Assembly: GCA_023416965.1 (NCBI GenBank) | Contig: JAEZGJ010000144.1 | Coordinates: 1 to 16,798, forward strand | DNA: 16,798 nucleotides | Reading direction: 5' to 3' | Source of the DNA: Pseudomonadota bacterium | GTDB taxonomy: Bacteria; Pseudomonadota; Alphaproteobacteria; Rhizobiales; Phreatobacteraceae | In this document: in pieces, positions 9,687-16,344 of the stretch | Position numbering within the stretch: position 1 is the first letter of the stretch | Layout of the letters: each line of letters starts with the position of its first letter | Made by a program: the position numbers and the translations under genes | Notes under the pieces: generated by a model | Told to the model about the DNA's origin: nothing | The model's input: only the letters and a program-made list of their open reading frames with translations | Databases searched by the model: none

Positions 9687-9718
9687 TCCCCCCGCTTGCC
9701 CTCACCTATCGGTCTGCC

Positions 9719-10436
9719 ATGTCGAGCGAACCCCACATTCTCATCGTCGAGGACGACCGCGAGATTCGCGGCCTGATGGCCCGGTTCCTGAAGTCCAGTG
9801 ACTTCCGCGTCTCCACCGCCGGCGACGGCCGAGATGGACAAGATCCTGGCCGACAGCCGCATCGACCTCATCATCCTGGACATCATGCTGCCCAAGGAGG
9901 ACGGCCTGTCGATCTGCCGCCGGCTGCGGGCGCAAACCAAGCTGCCGATCATCATGGTGTCGGCCAAGGGGGAGGAACTCGACCGGATCCTCGGCCTCGA
10001 ACTCGGCGCCGACGACTACCTGGTCAAGCCCTTCCCCTCCCGCGAGTTGCTCGCCCGGGTGCGGGCGGTGCTGCGCCGGTCCAACGGGCGGCAGGACGGG
10101 CCGCCGGCCGACTCCGCCCATCGGTTCAGCTTCCACGGCTGGACCCTTGATGCGTTGCGCCGCAGCCTGACGGATCCCGGCGGCGCCCGGGTCTCGGTCA
10201 CCGACGGCGAGTTCGACCTGCTGCGCGTCTTCTGCCAGCGGCCCGGCCGCCTGCTCAGCCGCGACCAGTTGATCGACCTGACCCAGGGCCGGGCAGCAGG
10301 CCCGAACGAACGCAGTATCGACATCCTCGTGGTTCGCCTGCGCCGCAAGATCGAGACCGATCCCCAGCGGCCCGACCTCATCAAGACCGTGAGATCCGGC
10401 GGCTACATGTTCACCCCGGACGTCGAGGCGCAATGA
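9719..10436 (+). pseudogene. OmpR-family response regulator with an apparent 2-base frameshift in the receiver domain
   Basis: The product is split over two frames. From the ATG at 9719 the first 37 residues are a normal receiver start (HILIVEDDREIRGLM, acidic pair at 12-13, then VSTAGDG). At about 9830 the frame changes; continuing from GAG at 9831 gives EMDKILADSRIDLIILDIMLPKEDGLS with the phospho-acceptor Asp (about residue 55 of the repaired protein), then ADDYLVKPF with the conserved Lys. The winged-helix output domain follows, with VTDGEFDLLRVFCQRPGRLLSRDQL and RSIDILVVRLRRKIE. Restoring two bases, for example GGCCGCGAGATG for GGCCGAGATG, rebuilds a full protein of about 239 residues with the usual DGREM sequence. 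All other key residues are present. Translated as it stands, the ATG frame yields a 143-residue product that is nonsense after residue 37. The kinase gene overlaps the end by 4 bases (ATGA). This may be a real mutation or a sequence error. Confidence 0.85.
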
Positions 10437-11770
10437 TGCCGGGCCGGGCCGGATCGATCTGGACGCGGTTCCTTCCCGACAGCATCGCCGGCCAGATCGC
10501 CCTGCTCGTCATCCTGTCCGTCGCCGCCCTGCACGCCAGCGTCCTGGTGTCGCTGCTGTGGTCGCGGTTCGATTCTCCGGAACATCCAGCGGAGACGACC
10601 GGGCGCATCGCGGGCCTGATCCGCATCCTCGACGTCACGCCTCAGGCAGAGCGGCCACAGGCGCTCGCCCGCATCCGCGCCAGTGCTACCGATATCAGTA
10701 TCGACCTGCCCGCCGCCGAGGCGCCCGCAACGCCCCGGGTGCCCGATCCGCGCTCGATGCACCTGCGTCGGCTGCTGGGAGACAGCTTCAAGGTCGGCGA
10801 CACGCTTCAGGCCCCCGGCGACCCCGACGGGCAACGCGTGCAGATCATCATCGTACTGAGGGACGGCACGCCTGTGGCCATGACCATCATGCGGGACAGG
10901 CCGCCGCAGCCCCCGGGCGGAGGACCGGTTCGGGTGACGATCATCTTCGTGCTGGTGAGCCTCGCGCTCCTCGGCTCCTGGGCAGCCCTGTCGCTGACCA
11001 AGCCGCTGCGCGCCATCGAGGCCACCGTGGAATCCTATGGCCCCGGGCACACCGTGGAGCCACTGCCCGAGAGCGGCCCTCGGGAAATCCGCACCGTGGC
11101 CCGGGCCCTGAACCGGATGCAGGAGCGCATCACGCGGCTGGTGGACGACCGGACCAGGACGTTGGCGGCGGTGGGGCACGACCTGAGGACGCCCATCACT
11201 CGCCTGCGGCTGCGCGCCGAGATGCTGGAGGACAGCCCGGAGCGGACGCGGATGCTGGCCGACCTCGACCAGATGGACGCTCTGGTGCAGAGCGCCCTCA
11301 CCCATCTCCGCGACGGCCGCAGCGACGCGGCCAGCACCAACTTCGACCTCCAGAGCCTGTTACAGACCATAGCCGACGGCTATGCGGACCTGGGCAAACC
11401 CGTGACGATGCAGGTTTCTGCGCGCCTCCCCGTGCGCGGCCGGCCCCTGGACGTGGAGCGCGCGGTGGCCAACGTGGTGGACAATGCCATCAAATATGGC
11501 GGGGCAGCAGAGTTGTCGCTCACACGCGAGGGTTCCATGGCGGTGATCGCGGTCGCCGACCGTGGTCCCGGTATTCCTGCCGCCCGGCGCTCCGCCATGC
11601 TGGAGCCTTTCGTCCGCGGCGAGGACGCGCGCACCATGAACGAGACTGACGGCTTCGGCCTGGGACTGACGATCGCGCGCTCGGTGATGGAAGCGCATGG
11701 CGGCGCCATCGCCTTCGCCGACAACAGCCCGTCCGGACTGGTGGTCAAGCTCAGCCTGCCGGTCTCCTGA
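10433..11770 (+). CDS. EnvZ-like sensor histidine kinase
   Basis: 445 residues. Membrane helices at about 20-43 and 168-188 enclose a periplasmic sensor region of about 125 residues with no recognised domain. A HAMP linker follows (LTKPLRAIEATVESYG...PREIRTVARALNRMQERI, 188-233). The dimerisation/phospho-acceptor domain has AAVGHDLRTPITRLRLRAE with His249. The ATPase domain keeps the N box (NVVDNAIKYG, 347-356), G1 (DRGPGIP, 376-382) and G2 (GFGLGLTI, 407-414). Everything required for catalysis is visible, and the HDLRTP phosphorylation motif is typical of the OmpR/EnvZ class. The ATG overlaps the response-regulator stop by 4 bases, so its translation is probably coupled to that gene. The signal sensed is unknown; EnvZ relatives respond to osmotic or envelope state. 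It ends 5 bases before the convergent SGNH gene with no room for a terminator. Confidence 0.93.
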   Translation: MMPGRAGSIWTRFLPDSIAGQIALLVILSVAALHASVLVSLLWSRFDSPEHPAETTGRIAGLIRILDVTPQAERPQALARIRASATDISIDLPAAEAPATPRVPDPRSMHLRRLLGDSFKVGDTLQAPGDPDGQRVQIIIVLRDGTPVAMTIMRDRPPQPPGGGPVRVTIIFVLVSLALLGSWAALSLTKPLRAIEATVESYGPGHTVEPLPESGPREIRTVARALNRMQERITRLVDDRTRTLAAVGHDLRTPITRLRLRAEMLEDSPERTRMLADLDQMDALVQSALTHLRDGRSDAASTNFDLQSLLQTIADGYADLGKPVTMQVSARLPVRGRPLDVERAVANVVDNAIKYGGAAELSLTREGSMAVIAVADRGPGIPAARRSAMLEPFVRGEDARTMNETDGFGLGLTIARSVMEAHGGAIAFADNSPSGLVVKLSLPVS

Positions 11771-11775
11771 AAACG

Positions 11776-12564
11776 TCAGGGACGGGCCGGCACTGCGCGC
11801 GGCGACAGCTTCTCGGCTAGCGTCCGCGCCAGATTGACGCCGAGGCAATGGTAGCTTCCGTCCACGAGGTTGTCGCCCGCTGTCGGCAGCATCTCGTCCT
11901 GGCGCAGTCGGCCCTCGGTAAGAAGCACGGCGAAGAGATCGCTGCGCCGGAAGACAGGCGTCCCCGTTTCCGCCGCGACCTCATGCAAGGCAGCGACATA
12001 GCCGGCATAGGCCGGAAAACGGTCGGCCCGCGGCAGCGGCAGCTGGTCCATCAGCAGGACGTCGGCCCCGCCGTCACGGATCATGGCAATGCCCTTGCGG
12101 AGGATGCGCTTGAACTTCTCGATGCCGATGTCGTGGATCGCGTCGAAGACTCCCGTCTGCCAGACGACGAGTTGCGGCTGCTCGGACAGGACGTCCGACT
12201 CGATGCGCTGGTACATCTGGTGAGCCGAGTTGCCGCCGACGCCCGCATTGATCACGTCGATCTCGTGCCCCTGCAGCAGCGCGGCGAGTTCCCGCCGCAG
12301 GACCGCGGGATAGGAATGCTCCTCGGACGAGGCACCCGTCCCCAGCGTCGAGGACGAGCCGAGCGCGACGATGGTCAGCTTCTGGCCGTCCGCGATGGCG
12401 CTCCGCGCTCGCGGCAGGTCCGCGGCGAAGCCGCGCAGGGGCGCAGCAACGGGACAGGACACCTCCGCCGACAGACGGGGTTCCGACCCCTTGGCCGAGG
12501 GCCCGAGGAGACCCATCAGGGCCAGGCACGGCCCCAGCACACGGAGCGGCCGGAGGAGTCTCAC
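11776..12564 (-). CDS. Exported SGNH/GDSL-type hydrolase or acyl-transfer partner, coupled to opgC
   Basis: 262 residues from a GTG at 12564 that overlaps the opgC stop in a GTGA, indicating translational coupling. The N-terminus (MRLLRPLRVLGPCLALMGLLGPSAKG) is a signal peptide or signal anchor. Block I is ALGSSSTLG (67-75) with the probable nucleophile Ser71; GSS replaces GDS. Block II is AGVGGNS (107-113). Block III reads WQTGVFDAI (135-143), where Phe140 replaces the Asn of the usual GxND. Block V is DGSYHCLG (235-242), giving the Asp235/His239 pair. The fold assignment is firm; the substrate is not known. Its coupling to an OpgC-type acyltransferase suggests it acts on or finishes the acylation of a periplasmic glucan, as SGNH domains do with acyltransferase-3 proteins. 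That link is inference. The frame stays open upstream to 12633, but that start would lie inside opgC and add non-signal residues. Confidence 0.85.
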   Translation of the reverse strand: MRLLRPLRVLGPCLALMGLLGPSAKGSEPRLSAEVSCPVAAPLRGFAADLPRARSAIADGQKLTIVALGSSSTLGTGASSEEHSYPAVLRRELAALLQGHEIDVINAGVGGNSAHQMYQRIESDVLSEQPQLVVWQTGVFDAIHDIGIEKFKRILRKGIAMIRDGGADVLLMDQLPLPRADRFPAYAGYVAALHEVAAETGTPVFRRSDLFAVLLTEGRLRQDEMLPTAGDNLVDGSYHCLGVNLARTLAEKLSPRAVPARP

Positions 12565-13760
12565 GCGGGCTTCACCTCGCTCACGTTGGCAGCAACCTTT
12601 GCCGGCACCTTGGCAATCGCACCCTTGTACCATTCAAGCACAGCGGCCGTACCGAGCAAGAGGGCGATGCCGGCAACGTTGACGAGGACCTGCATCGCCG
12701 GGCCGCGGCCGATCTCGGTGAAGGCGAAGGTGCCGAGCAGCGACAGGATGACGCCGAAGCAGAACAGCGGCAATGAGTGGCGGCCGGCCTGTTCGAGCAG
12801 CCGGGCTGGCGCCGAGGCGAGCCAGGCGGCGGTGCGGGGCACATGGGCTGCGACCAGATAGGCAAGCGACAGGGCGTGCGCGAAGCGCCACAGGGACAGG
12901 TTGGTCTTGTCGAGATCGAGGCGCCAGTCGTCAGGCAGGATCAGGCCCTCGAAGCCGGCAATCACGGCCCAGGGGGCGGCGCTGACGAGGCCGAACAGCA
13001 CGATGGCGGCGGCTATTGCGGTGATCAGGGGCGAGCGCGGCAGGACGACGCCGCGCAGCACCGCCTGGCCGGCGACGAGGCCGGTGGTGAAGAGCAGCTG
13101 CCACGCGAAGGGATTGAAGAACCAGGCGCCCCCCGTCGACATGTTGGGAATGGCGAGGTCGAAGGCCCAGGAGGCACCATACAGACCGGCGGAGGCAGCG
13201 AGCACGACCGCCGGCGCGATGCGGGCGAGCAGCCAGAGCACCGGCAGCATGGCGAGGAGGACGATGTAGAGCGGCAATATGTCGAGGTAGTTCGGCAGGA
13301 AGACGAGGGCTGCCGTCTGCAGCAGCGTCGTGGCGGGATCCTGGAAGAAGGGCAGGATTGAGACGTGCTCGTAATAGACGGGATTGCCGAAGCGGACGGC
13401 CATGAATGCCACGGCGACGGCGGTGAAGACGAACAGGCCGAGATGGGCGAGGTAGAGCTTCCAGATGCGGGCGATGACCTGGGCCGTGCCGGTGACCAGG
13501 CTGCGGCGATCCATCACCGTGCCGTAGGCCAGCGCGGCGGAAAAGCCGGCCAGAAGAACGAAGTACTCCGCCGCATCGGAAAAGCCCAGCGAGGTCGGGG
13601 TGATGCGGATCAGCACGTTGCCGGCGACGTGGTCGATGAAGATGATCAGCAGCGACAGGCCGCGGAAAACGTCGACACGCACGTCCCGCTCGACCCGCAC
13701 CGCCGAGGCGGGCGAGGCGCCGAGCCAGAACCAGGAGCCGAAGGACAGCGGAGCGGGCAT
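12561..13760 (-). CDS. opgC: OpgC-family membrane acyltransferase (glucan succinylation)
   Basis: 399 residues from the ATG at 13760; a GTG at 13799 is possible but adds 13 polar residues. Around ten hydrophobic helices are apparent. The family signature VDVFRGLSLLIIFIDHVAGN (29-48) contains Arg33 and His44, the kind of Arg/His pair found in the first helix of acyltransferase-3-like enzymes. GFSDAAEYFVLLAGFSAALAYG (59-80) and NYLDILPLYIVLLAMLPVLW are also typical of OpgC. OpgC proteins transfer succinyl groups to osmoregulated periplasmic glucans from the inner membrane. The C-terminal tail after the last helix (KGAIAKVPAKVAANVSEVKPA) is charged and probably cytosolic or flexible. It is followed directly by the SGNH gene with a 4-base overlap. 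The glucan synthase genes are not in this window. A 121-base gap separates it from the upstream alpha/beta hydrolase gene. Confidence 0.88.
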   Translation of the reverse strand: MPAPLSFGSWFWLGASPASAVRVERDVRVDVFRGLSLLIIFIDHVAGNVLIRITPTSLGFSDAAEYFVLLAGFSAALAYGTVMDRRSLVTGTAQVIARIWKLYLAHLGLFVFTAVAVAFMAVRFGNPVYYEHVSILPFFQDPATTLLQTAALVFLPNYLDILPLYIVLLAMLPVLWLLARIAPAVVLAASAGLYGASWAFDLAIPNMSTGGAWFFNPFAWQLLFTTGLVAGQAVLRGVVLPRSPLITAIAAAIVLFGLVSAAPWAVIAGFEGLILPDDWRLDLDKTNLSLWRFAHALSLAYLVAAHVPRTAAWLASAPARLLEQAGRHSLPLFCFGVILSLLGTFAFTEIGRGPAMQVLVNVAGIALLLGTAAVLEWYKGAIAKVPAKVAANVSEVKPA

Positions 13761-13857
13761 GGAAACCAAAGGTAGGCGGTGACTAACGGACGGATGCACG
13801 GCTGCACGATCGACGCGCCGCTACCTACGCGGAAATCATGGCTAAAGTTTCAACAAC

Positions 13858-13886
13858 GCGATCACGATCGCCCACGGACGATCACG
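13858..13886. repeat. CGATCACG direct repeat with 20-bp spacing, plus a dyad
   Basis: CGATCACG occurs at 13859-13866 and 13879-13886, exactly two helical turns apart. The first copy is also part of a dyad, GCGATC-AC-GATCGC (13858-13871). The site overlaps the alpha/beta hydrolase stop and lies about 100 bases before the opgC start, so it may be an operator for opgC or part of a termination structure. No function is demonstrated. Confidence 0.3.
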
Positions 13887-14793
13887 ACTGCGCGAGTGTC
13901 TCCGCCAGCACCTGCCGGACCCGGTCAGGGCGTTCCATGGGGAAGAAGTGGGTGGTGTCGGGAAGGGTCTGCACGCGCGCATGCGGGACCACGCGCGCGA
14001 TCCGCTCGGCACCGCCATAGACGGTCGAGCGGTTGCTGCCGGCCAGCACGGTCACGGGCACGCGCAGGCGCCTGAGGGCGCCCCAGGGGTTCTGCGTCTG
14101 AGTGGCGAAATTGGCCGCCTCCCATGCGGGCGCGCAGGCGAGGCGCACGCCCGCGGGATCCTCGACGAATCCGCCATCCACGTAGCCCTCGAGGAAGCCC
14201 GGCTGCCACGACGCGAAGGTTTTCCGCGTGCGATAAGTCGCCACCGCCTCCTCCTTCGAGGAGAAGACGGCGCGGCGCTTGGCCGCACCGACGGCGAGGT
14301 CGAAGCGGCGCATGCGCGCCGCGCCCCAGGGTGTCCGCGCAAAGAGCCAGAACCAGGGGTGCATCATCACGGGGTCGAGGAGGACGAGCGCGCGCACGCG
14401 CTGGGGACGCCGCACGGCCGCGAGCAGGGCCGCGACCGAGCCCATCGAATGGCCGGCGAGCACGGGCGGGCGGGCGCCCTCCGGCACGATGCGGTCGAGG
14501 ACCTCGACGAGGTCGTCGGCATAGGTGTTCCAGTTGGTCATCCGCGCCGGGTCCGCCGGCAGCTCGGAGAGGCCGTGGCCGCGCATGTCGAGGGCGACGA
14601 GGCTGCGCTCGCCGGCGAGCGGGGCGAGGAGCGGCCCGTAGGTCGCGGCGTTGAAGCCGTTGGCGTGGAGGAAGAGGAGATCGGGGGGCATGCGCTCGGG
14701 GCCCCAGCGCAGGCCGGACATGGACCCGTCGGAAAGGGCGATGGTCAGCCGGTCGCCGGGTTCGCCCAGGATCGTCGTCATCATGCCGTCCAT
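13882..14793 (-). CDS. Alpha/beta-fold hydrolase
   Basis: 303 residues, cytoplasmic (no signal peptide). The alpha/beta hydrolase core shows HANGF (43-47, oxyanion-hole region), DMRGHG (69-74), the nucleophile elbow GHSMGS with Ser116, the strand LVLLDPVM (136-143) and the catalytic His282 in DTTHFFPMERPD. The acid residue is not certain. The lid region (about 145-235) is rich in Trp, Phe and Arg, suggesting a hydrophobic or aromatic ester substrate, but no specific reaction can be assigned. The ATG at 14793 was chosen because AGGGGA lies 7 bases upstream; ATGs at 14784 and 14781 are possible. It begins 26 bases after the stop of the lrp-type gene on the same strand, so the two are probably co-transcribed and the hydrolase may be under control of that regulator. 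Confidence 0.9.
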   Translation of the reverse strand: MDGMMTTILGEPGDRLTIALSDGSMSGLRWGPERMPPDLLFLHANGFNAATYGPLLAPLAGERSLVALDMRGHGLSELPADPARMTNWNTYADDLVEVLDRIVPEGARPPVLAGHSMGSVAALLAAVRRPQRVRALVLLDPVMMHPWFWLFARTPWGAARMRRFDLAVGAAKRRAVFSSKEEAVATYRTRKTFASWQPGFLEGYVDGGFVEDPAGVRLACAPAWEAANFATQTQNPWGALRRLRVPVTVLAGSNRSTVYGGAERIARVVPHARVQTLPDTTHFFPMERPDRVRQVLAETLAQS

Positions 14794-14819
14794 CTGCTGG
14801 TCCCCTGCCCGGCCGCCCC

Positions 14820-15299
14820 TCAGTCGGCGGGCGCAATCTCGAGGGGAACCGCCGCCTCGTCCTTGACCTGGCCGAGGGTGAGCACGGTACGCACGTTGCG
14901 CACATTGGGCGTCGCGGTGAGGTCGGAGACGAAATGCTGGAAGCTCGCGAGGTCGGGGGCGACGCATTTCATCACGAAGTCGAAATCGCCCGACACCGTG
15001 TGGCATTCGCGGATGATCGGCCAGTGGCGGACCTTCTCGGCGAAGGCGTTGAGGTCGGCCTCGGCCTGGCTTGCCAGGTGCACCATGGCGAAGACGGTGA
15101 CGCCGTAGCCGAGCTTCTCGGTGGCGAGGAGCGCGCGATAGCCGCGGATGACGCCCATTTTCTCCAGTGCGCGCACGCGCCTGAGGCACGGGGGTGCGGA
15201 AATCCCGACGCGGCTCGCCAGCTCCACGTTGGTGATGCGCCCGTCGGCCTGGAGCTCCCGGAGAATCTTCCAGTCGATGGCGTCCAGGCGGGCCTTCAC
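14820..15299 (-). CDS. Lrp/AsnC-family transcriptional regulator
   Basis: 159 residues from a GTG at 15299; GGAG lies 9 bases upstream and no ATG is nearby. The winged helix-turn-helix occupies about 5-55 (LDAIDWKILRELQADGRITNVELASRVGIS, then PPCLRRVRALEKMGVIRGY), the classic Lrp N-terminus. The RAM ligand-binding domain follows (about 65-145), with SGDFDFVMKCVAPD (103-116) and a C-terminal strand VRTVLTLGQVKDE. These regulators form octamers and usually sense amino acids. The sequence alone does not identify the effector. It is divergent from a 2-oxoglutarate oxygenase gene and leads an operon with an alpha/beta hydrolase. I recall Lrp-type genes near trxB in related genomes. A promoter with an overlapping AT-rich element sits upstream. 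Confidence 0.93.
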   Translation of the reverse strand: MKARLDAIDWKILRELQADGRITNVELASRVGISAPPCLRRVRALEKMGVIRGYRALLATEKLGYGVTVFAMVHLASQAEADLNAFAEKVRHWPIIRECHTVSGDFDFVMKCVAPDLASFQHFVSDLTATPNVRNVRTVLTLGQVKDEAAVPLEIAPAD

Positions 15300-15344
15300 G
15301 GGGCACGTCTCCACTGTGGCGGCAGGTTGCGGCGCGGTACCTGC

Positions 15345-15373
15345 CGGATAGCCCAGCACCCCCGCGTGCGCAA
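15345..15373 (-). promoter_or_regulatory. Candidate promoter of the lrp-type gene
   Basis: Minus strand: -35 TTGCGC (15373-15368), 17-base spacer, -10 TATCCG (15350-15345). The leader to the GTG at 15299 would be about 40 bases, with a GGAG ribosome-binding site. Confidence 0.45.
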
Positions 15374-15388
15374 CAAAATTTCGCCGCA
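15367..15388. promoter_or_regulatory. AT-rich partial dyad, candidate Lrp-type site
   Basis: TGCG and CGCA enclose an AT-rich core (CAACAAAATTTCGC on the plus strand) in a region otherwise nearly all G and C. The element overlaps the -35 of the predicted lrp promoter and lies between the two divergent genes. Lrp-type proteins prefer short AT-rich dyads and often repress themselves, so this is a candidate autoregulatory site. Confidence 0.35.
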
Positions 15389-15503
15389 TCCCCCCGGCAC
15401 GACAGGATCGCGAGCAGGCGCACCCGCCGCCGGCCCGCGCGTGGACACGCCCCCCCGGTCCCGGCCATACAGTCGAAGCATTGCAAGCCCCTGCGAGGCC
15501 CTG

Positions 15504-16142
15504 ATGAGCTTTATCGATATTGAGCGCCTGCGCGCCACTCCGCTGGAGACCGTTCCCTACGACTACCTGGTGGTTCCCAATTTCGTCCGGGCCGATCGCC
15601 TGCAGGACGTGCTCAAGGACTATCCGGACGTGCCCGGCCCCGGTTCGCACCCGCCCTCCGTTCTCGACATCCGGGGGGACTTCAAGGCGCTGATGGAGGA
15701 GCTGGACCAGGAGCCGTTCCGGAAGGCGATCGAGGACAAGTTCGGCATCGACCTCACGGGCCGGCCGACCATGTACACGGTGCGCGGCTTCACCCGGGCG
15801 ACGGACGGCAAGATCCATACCGATTCCGAGACCAAGATCATCACCGTCCTGCTCTACATGAACGATGCCTGGGATTCGGACGGCGGCCGGCTGCGCGTCC
15901 TCAACAACGGCACCGACCTCAACGATTATGCGGCGGAAATCCCGCCCGACGGGGGCACGCTGCTGGTCTTCCGCCGCTCGGACAAGTCCTGGCACGGACA
16001 CGAGCCCTTCGCCGGCAAGCGCCGCGCGATCCAGATGAACTGGGTGACGAGCCAGTCCGTGGTGGACCACGAACAGGGACGCCACGCCCGCTCCAGCCGC
16101 TTCAAGAAGTTCATCCGGATGATCACCGGCAAGGCGGCCTGA
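15504..16142 (+). CDS. 2-oxoglutarate/Fe(II)-dependent oxygenase
   Basis: 212 residues. The iron triad is visible: His105 and Asp107 in KIHTDSETK, and His164 in SWHGHEPF; Arg173 or Arg174 in GKRRAIQMNW would bind 2-oxoglutarate. The spacing and the YMNDAWDSDGGRLRVL strand (118-132) match the prolyl-4-hydroxylase-like Fe2OG oxygenase group. The substrate cannot be told; relatives hydroxylate protein side chains, free amino acids or small molecules. The N-terminal part (LETVPYDYLVVPNFVRADRL) is also typical of the group, and the C-terminus is very basic (ARSSRFKKFIRMITGK), which could aid nucleic-acid or membrane contact (speculative). The ATG at 15504 has GAGG about 6 bases upstream. It is divergent from the lrp-type gene and may share its control region. 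Confidence 0.9.
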   Translation: MSFIDIERLRATPLETVPYDYLVVPNFVRADRLQDVLKDYPDVPGPGSHPPSVLDIRGDFKALMEELDQEPFRKAIEDKFGIDLTGRPTMYTVRGFTRATDGKIHTDSETKIITVLLYMNDAWDSDGGRLRVLNNGTDLNDYAAEIPPDGGTLLVFRRSDKSWHGHEPFAGKRRAIQMNWVTSQSVVDHEQGRHARSSRFKKFIRMITGKAA

Positions 16143-16154
16143 GAAAGCCCGGAT

Positions 16155-16192
16155 GCATCGCGTGACGCCCCGTCAGTATCGCCATGCGATGC
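16155..16192 (+). terminator. Possible structured terminator after the oxygenase gene
   Basis: GCATCGC (16155-16161) pairs with GCGATGC (16186-16192); inside it TGACG-CCC-CGTCA (16163-16175) forms a second hairpin. A mildly T-rich stretch follows (TCTCATTCAGTTTT), a few bases too far for a textbook terminator. It begins 13 bases after the oxygenase stop. Confidence 0.35.
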
Positions 16193-16220
16193 GTCTCATT
16201 CAGTTTTGTGACGCTTTCCA

Positions 16221-16239
16221 TCAACGCATTTCGTTGACA
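16221..16239 (+). promoter_or_regulatory. Inverted repeat overlapping a TTGACA -35 upstream of trxB
   Basis: TCAACG-CATTT-CGTTGA (16221-16237) is a perfect 6-bp dyad overlapping TTGACA (16234-16239), a perfect -35 hexamer about 105 bases before the trxB ATG. The -10 at the expected distance (GAATGA) is poor, so the promoter may need an activator or be false. The arrangement fits an operator. Confidence 0.35.
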
Positions 16240-16344
16240 AGTTGAAGAAGTCGCAGGAATGAGCCTTGCGCCATGCGCATGGCTGTTCCAAATTGCCGGC
16301 CCGCAGGGAACTTTTCCACCTCTCCTATCCCGCGGCCGGACATC

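Noticed and set aside
10433..11770. Histidine kinase as a pseudogene because its partner is frameshifted
   Set aside because: The frame is complete and the H, N, G1 and G2 motifs are intact.
14794..15486. Extending the alpha/beta hydrolase frame upstream through the lrp-type gene as a fusion
   Set aside because: The extension is an out-of-frame reading of the regulator; a good ribosome-binding site precedes the ATG at 14793.
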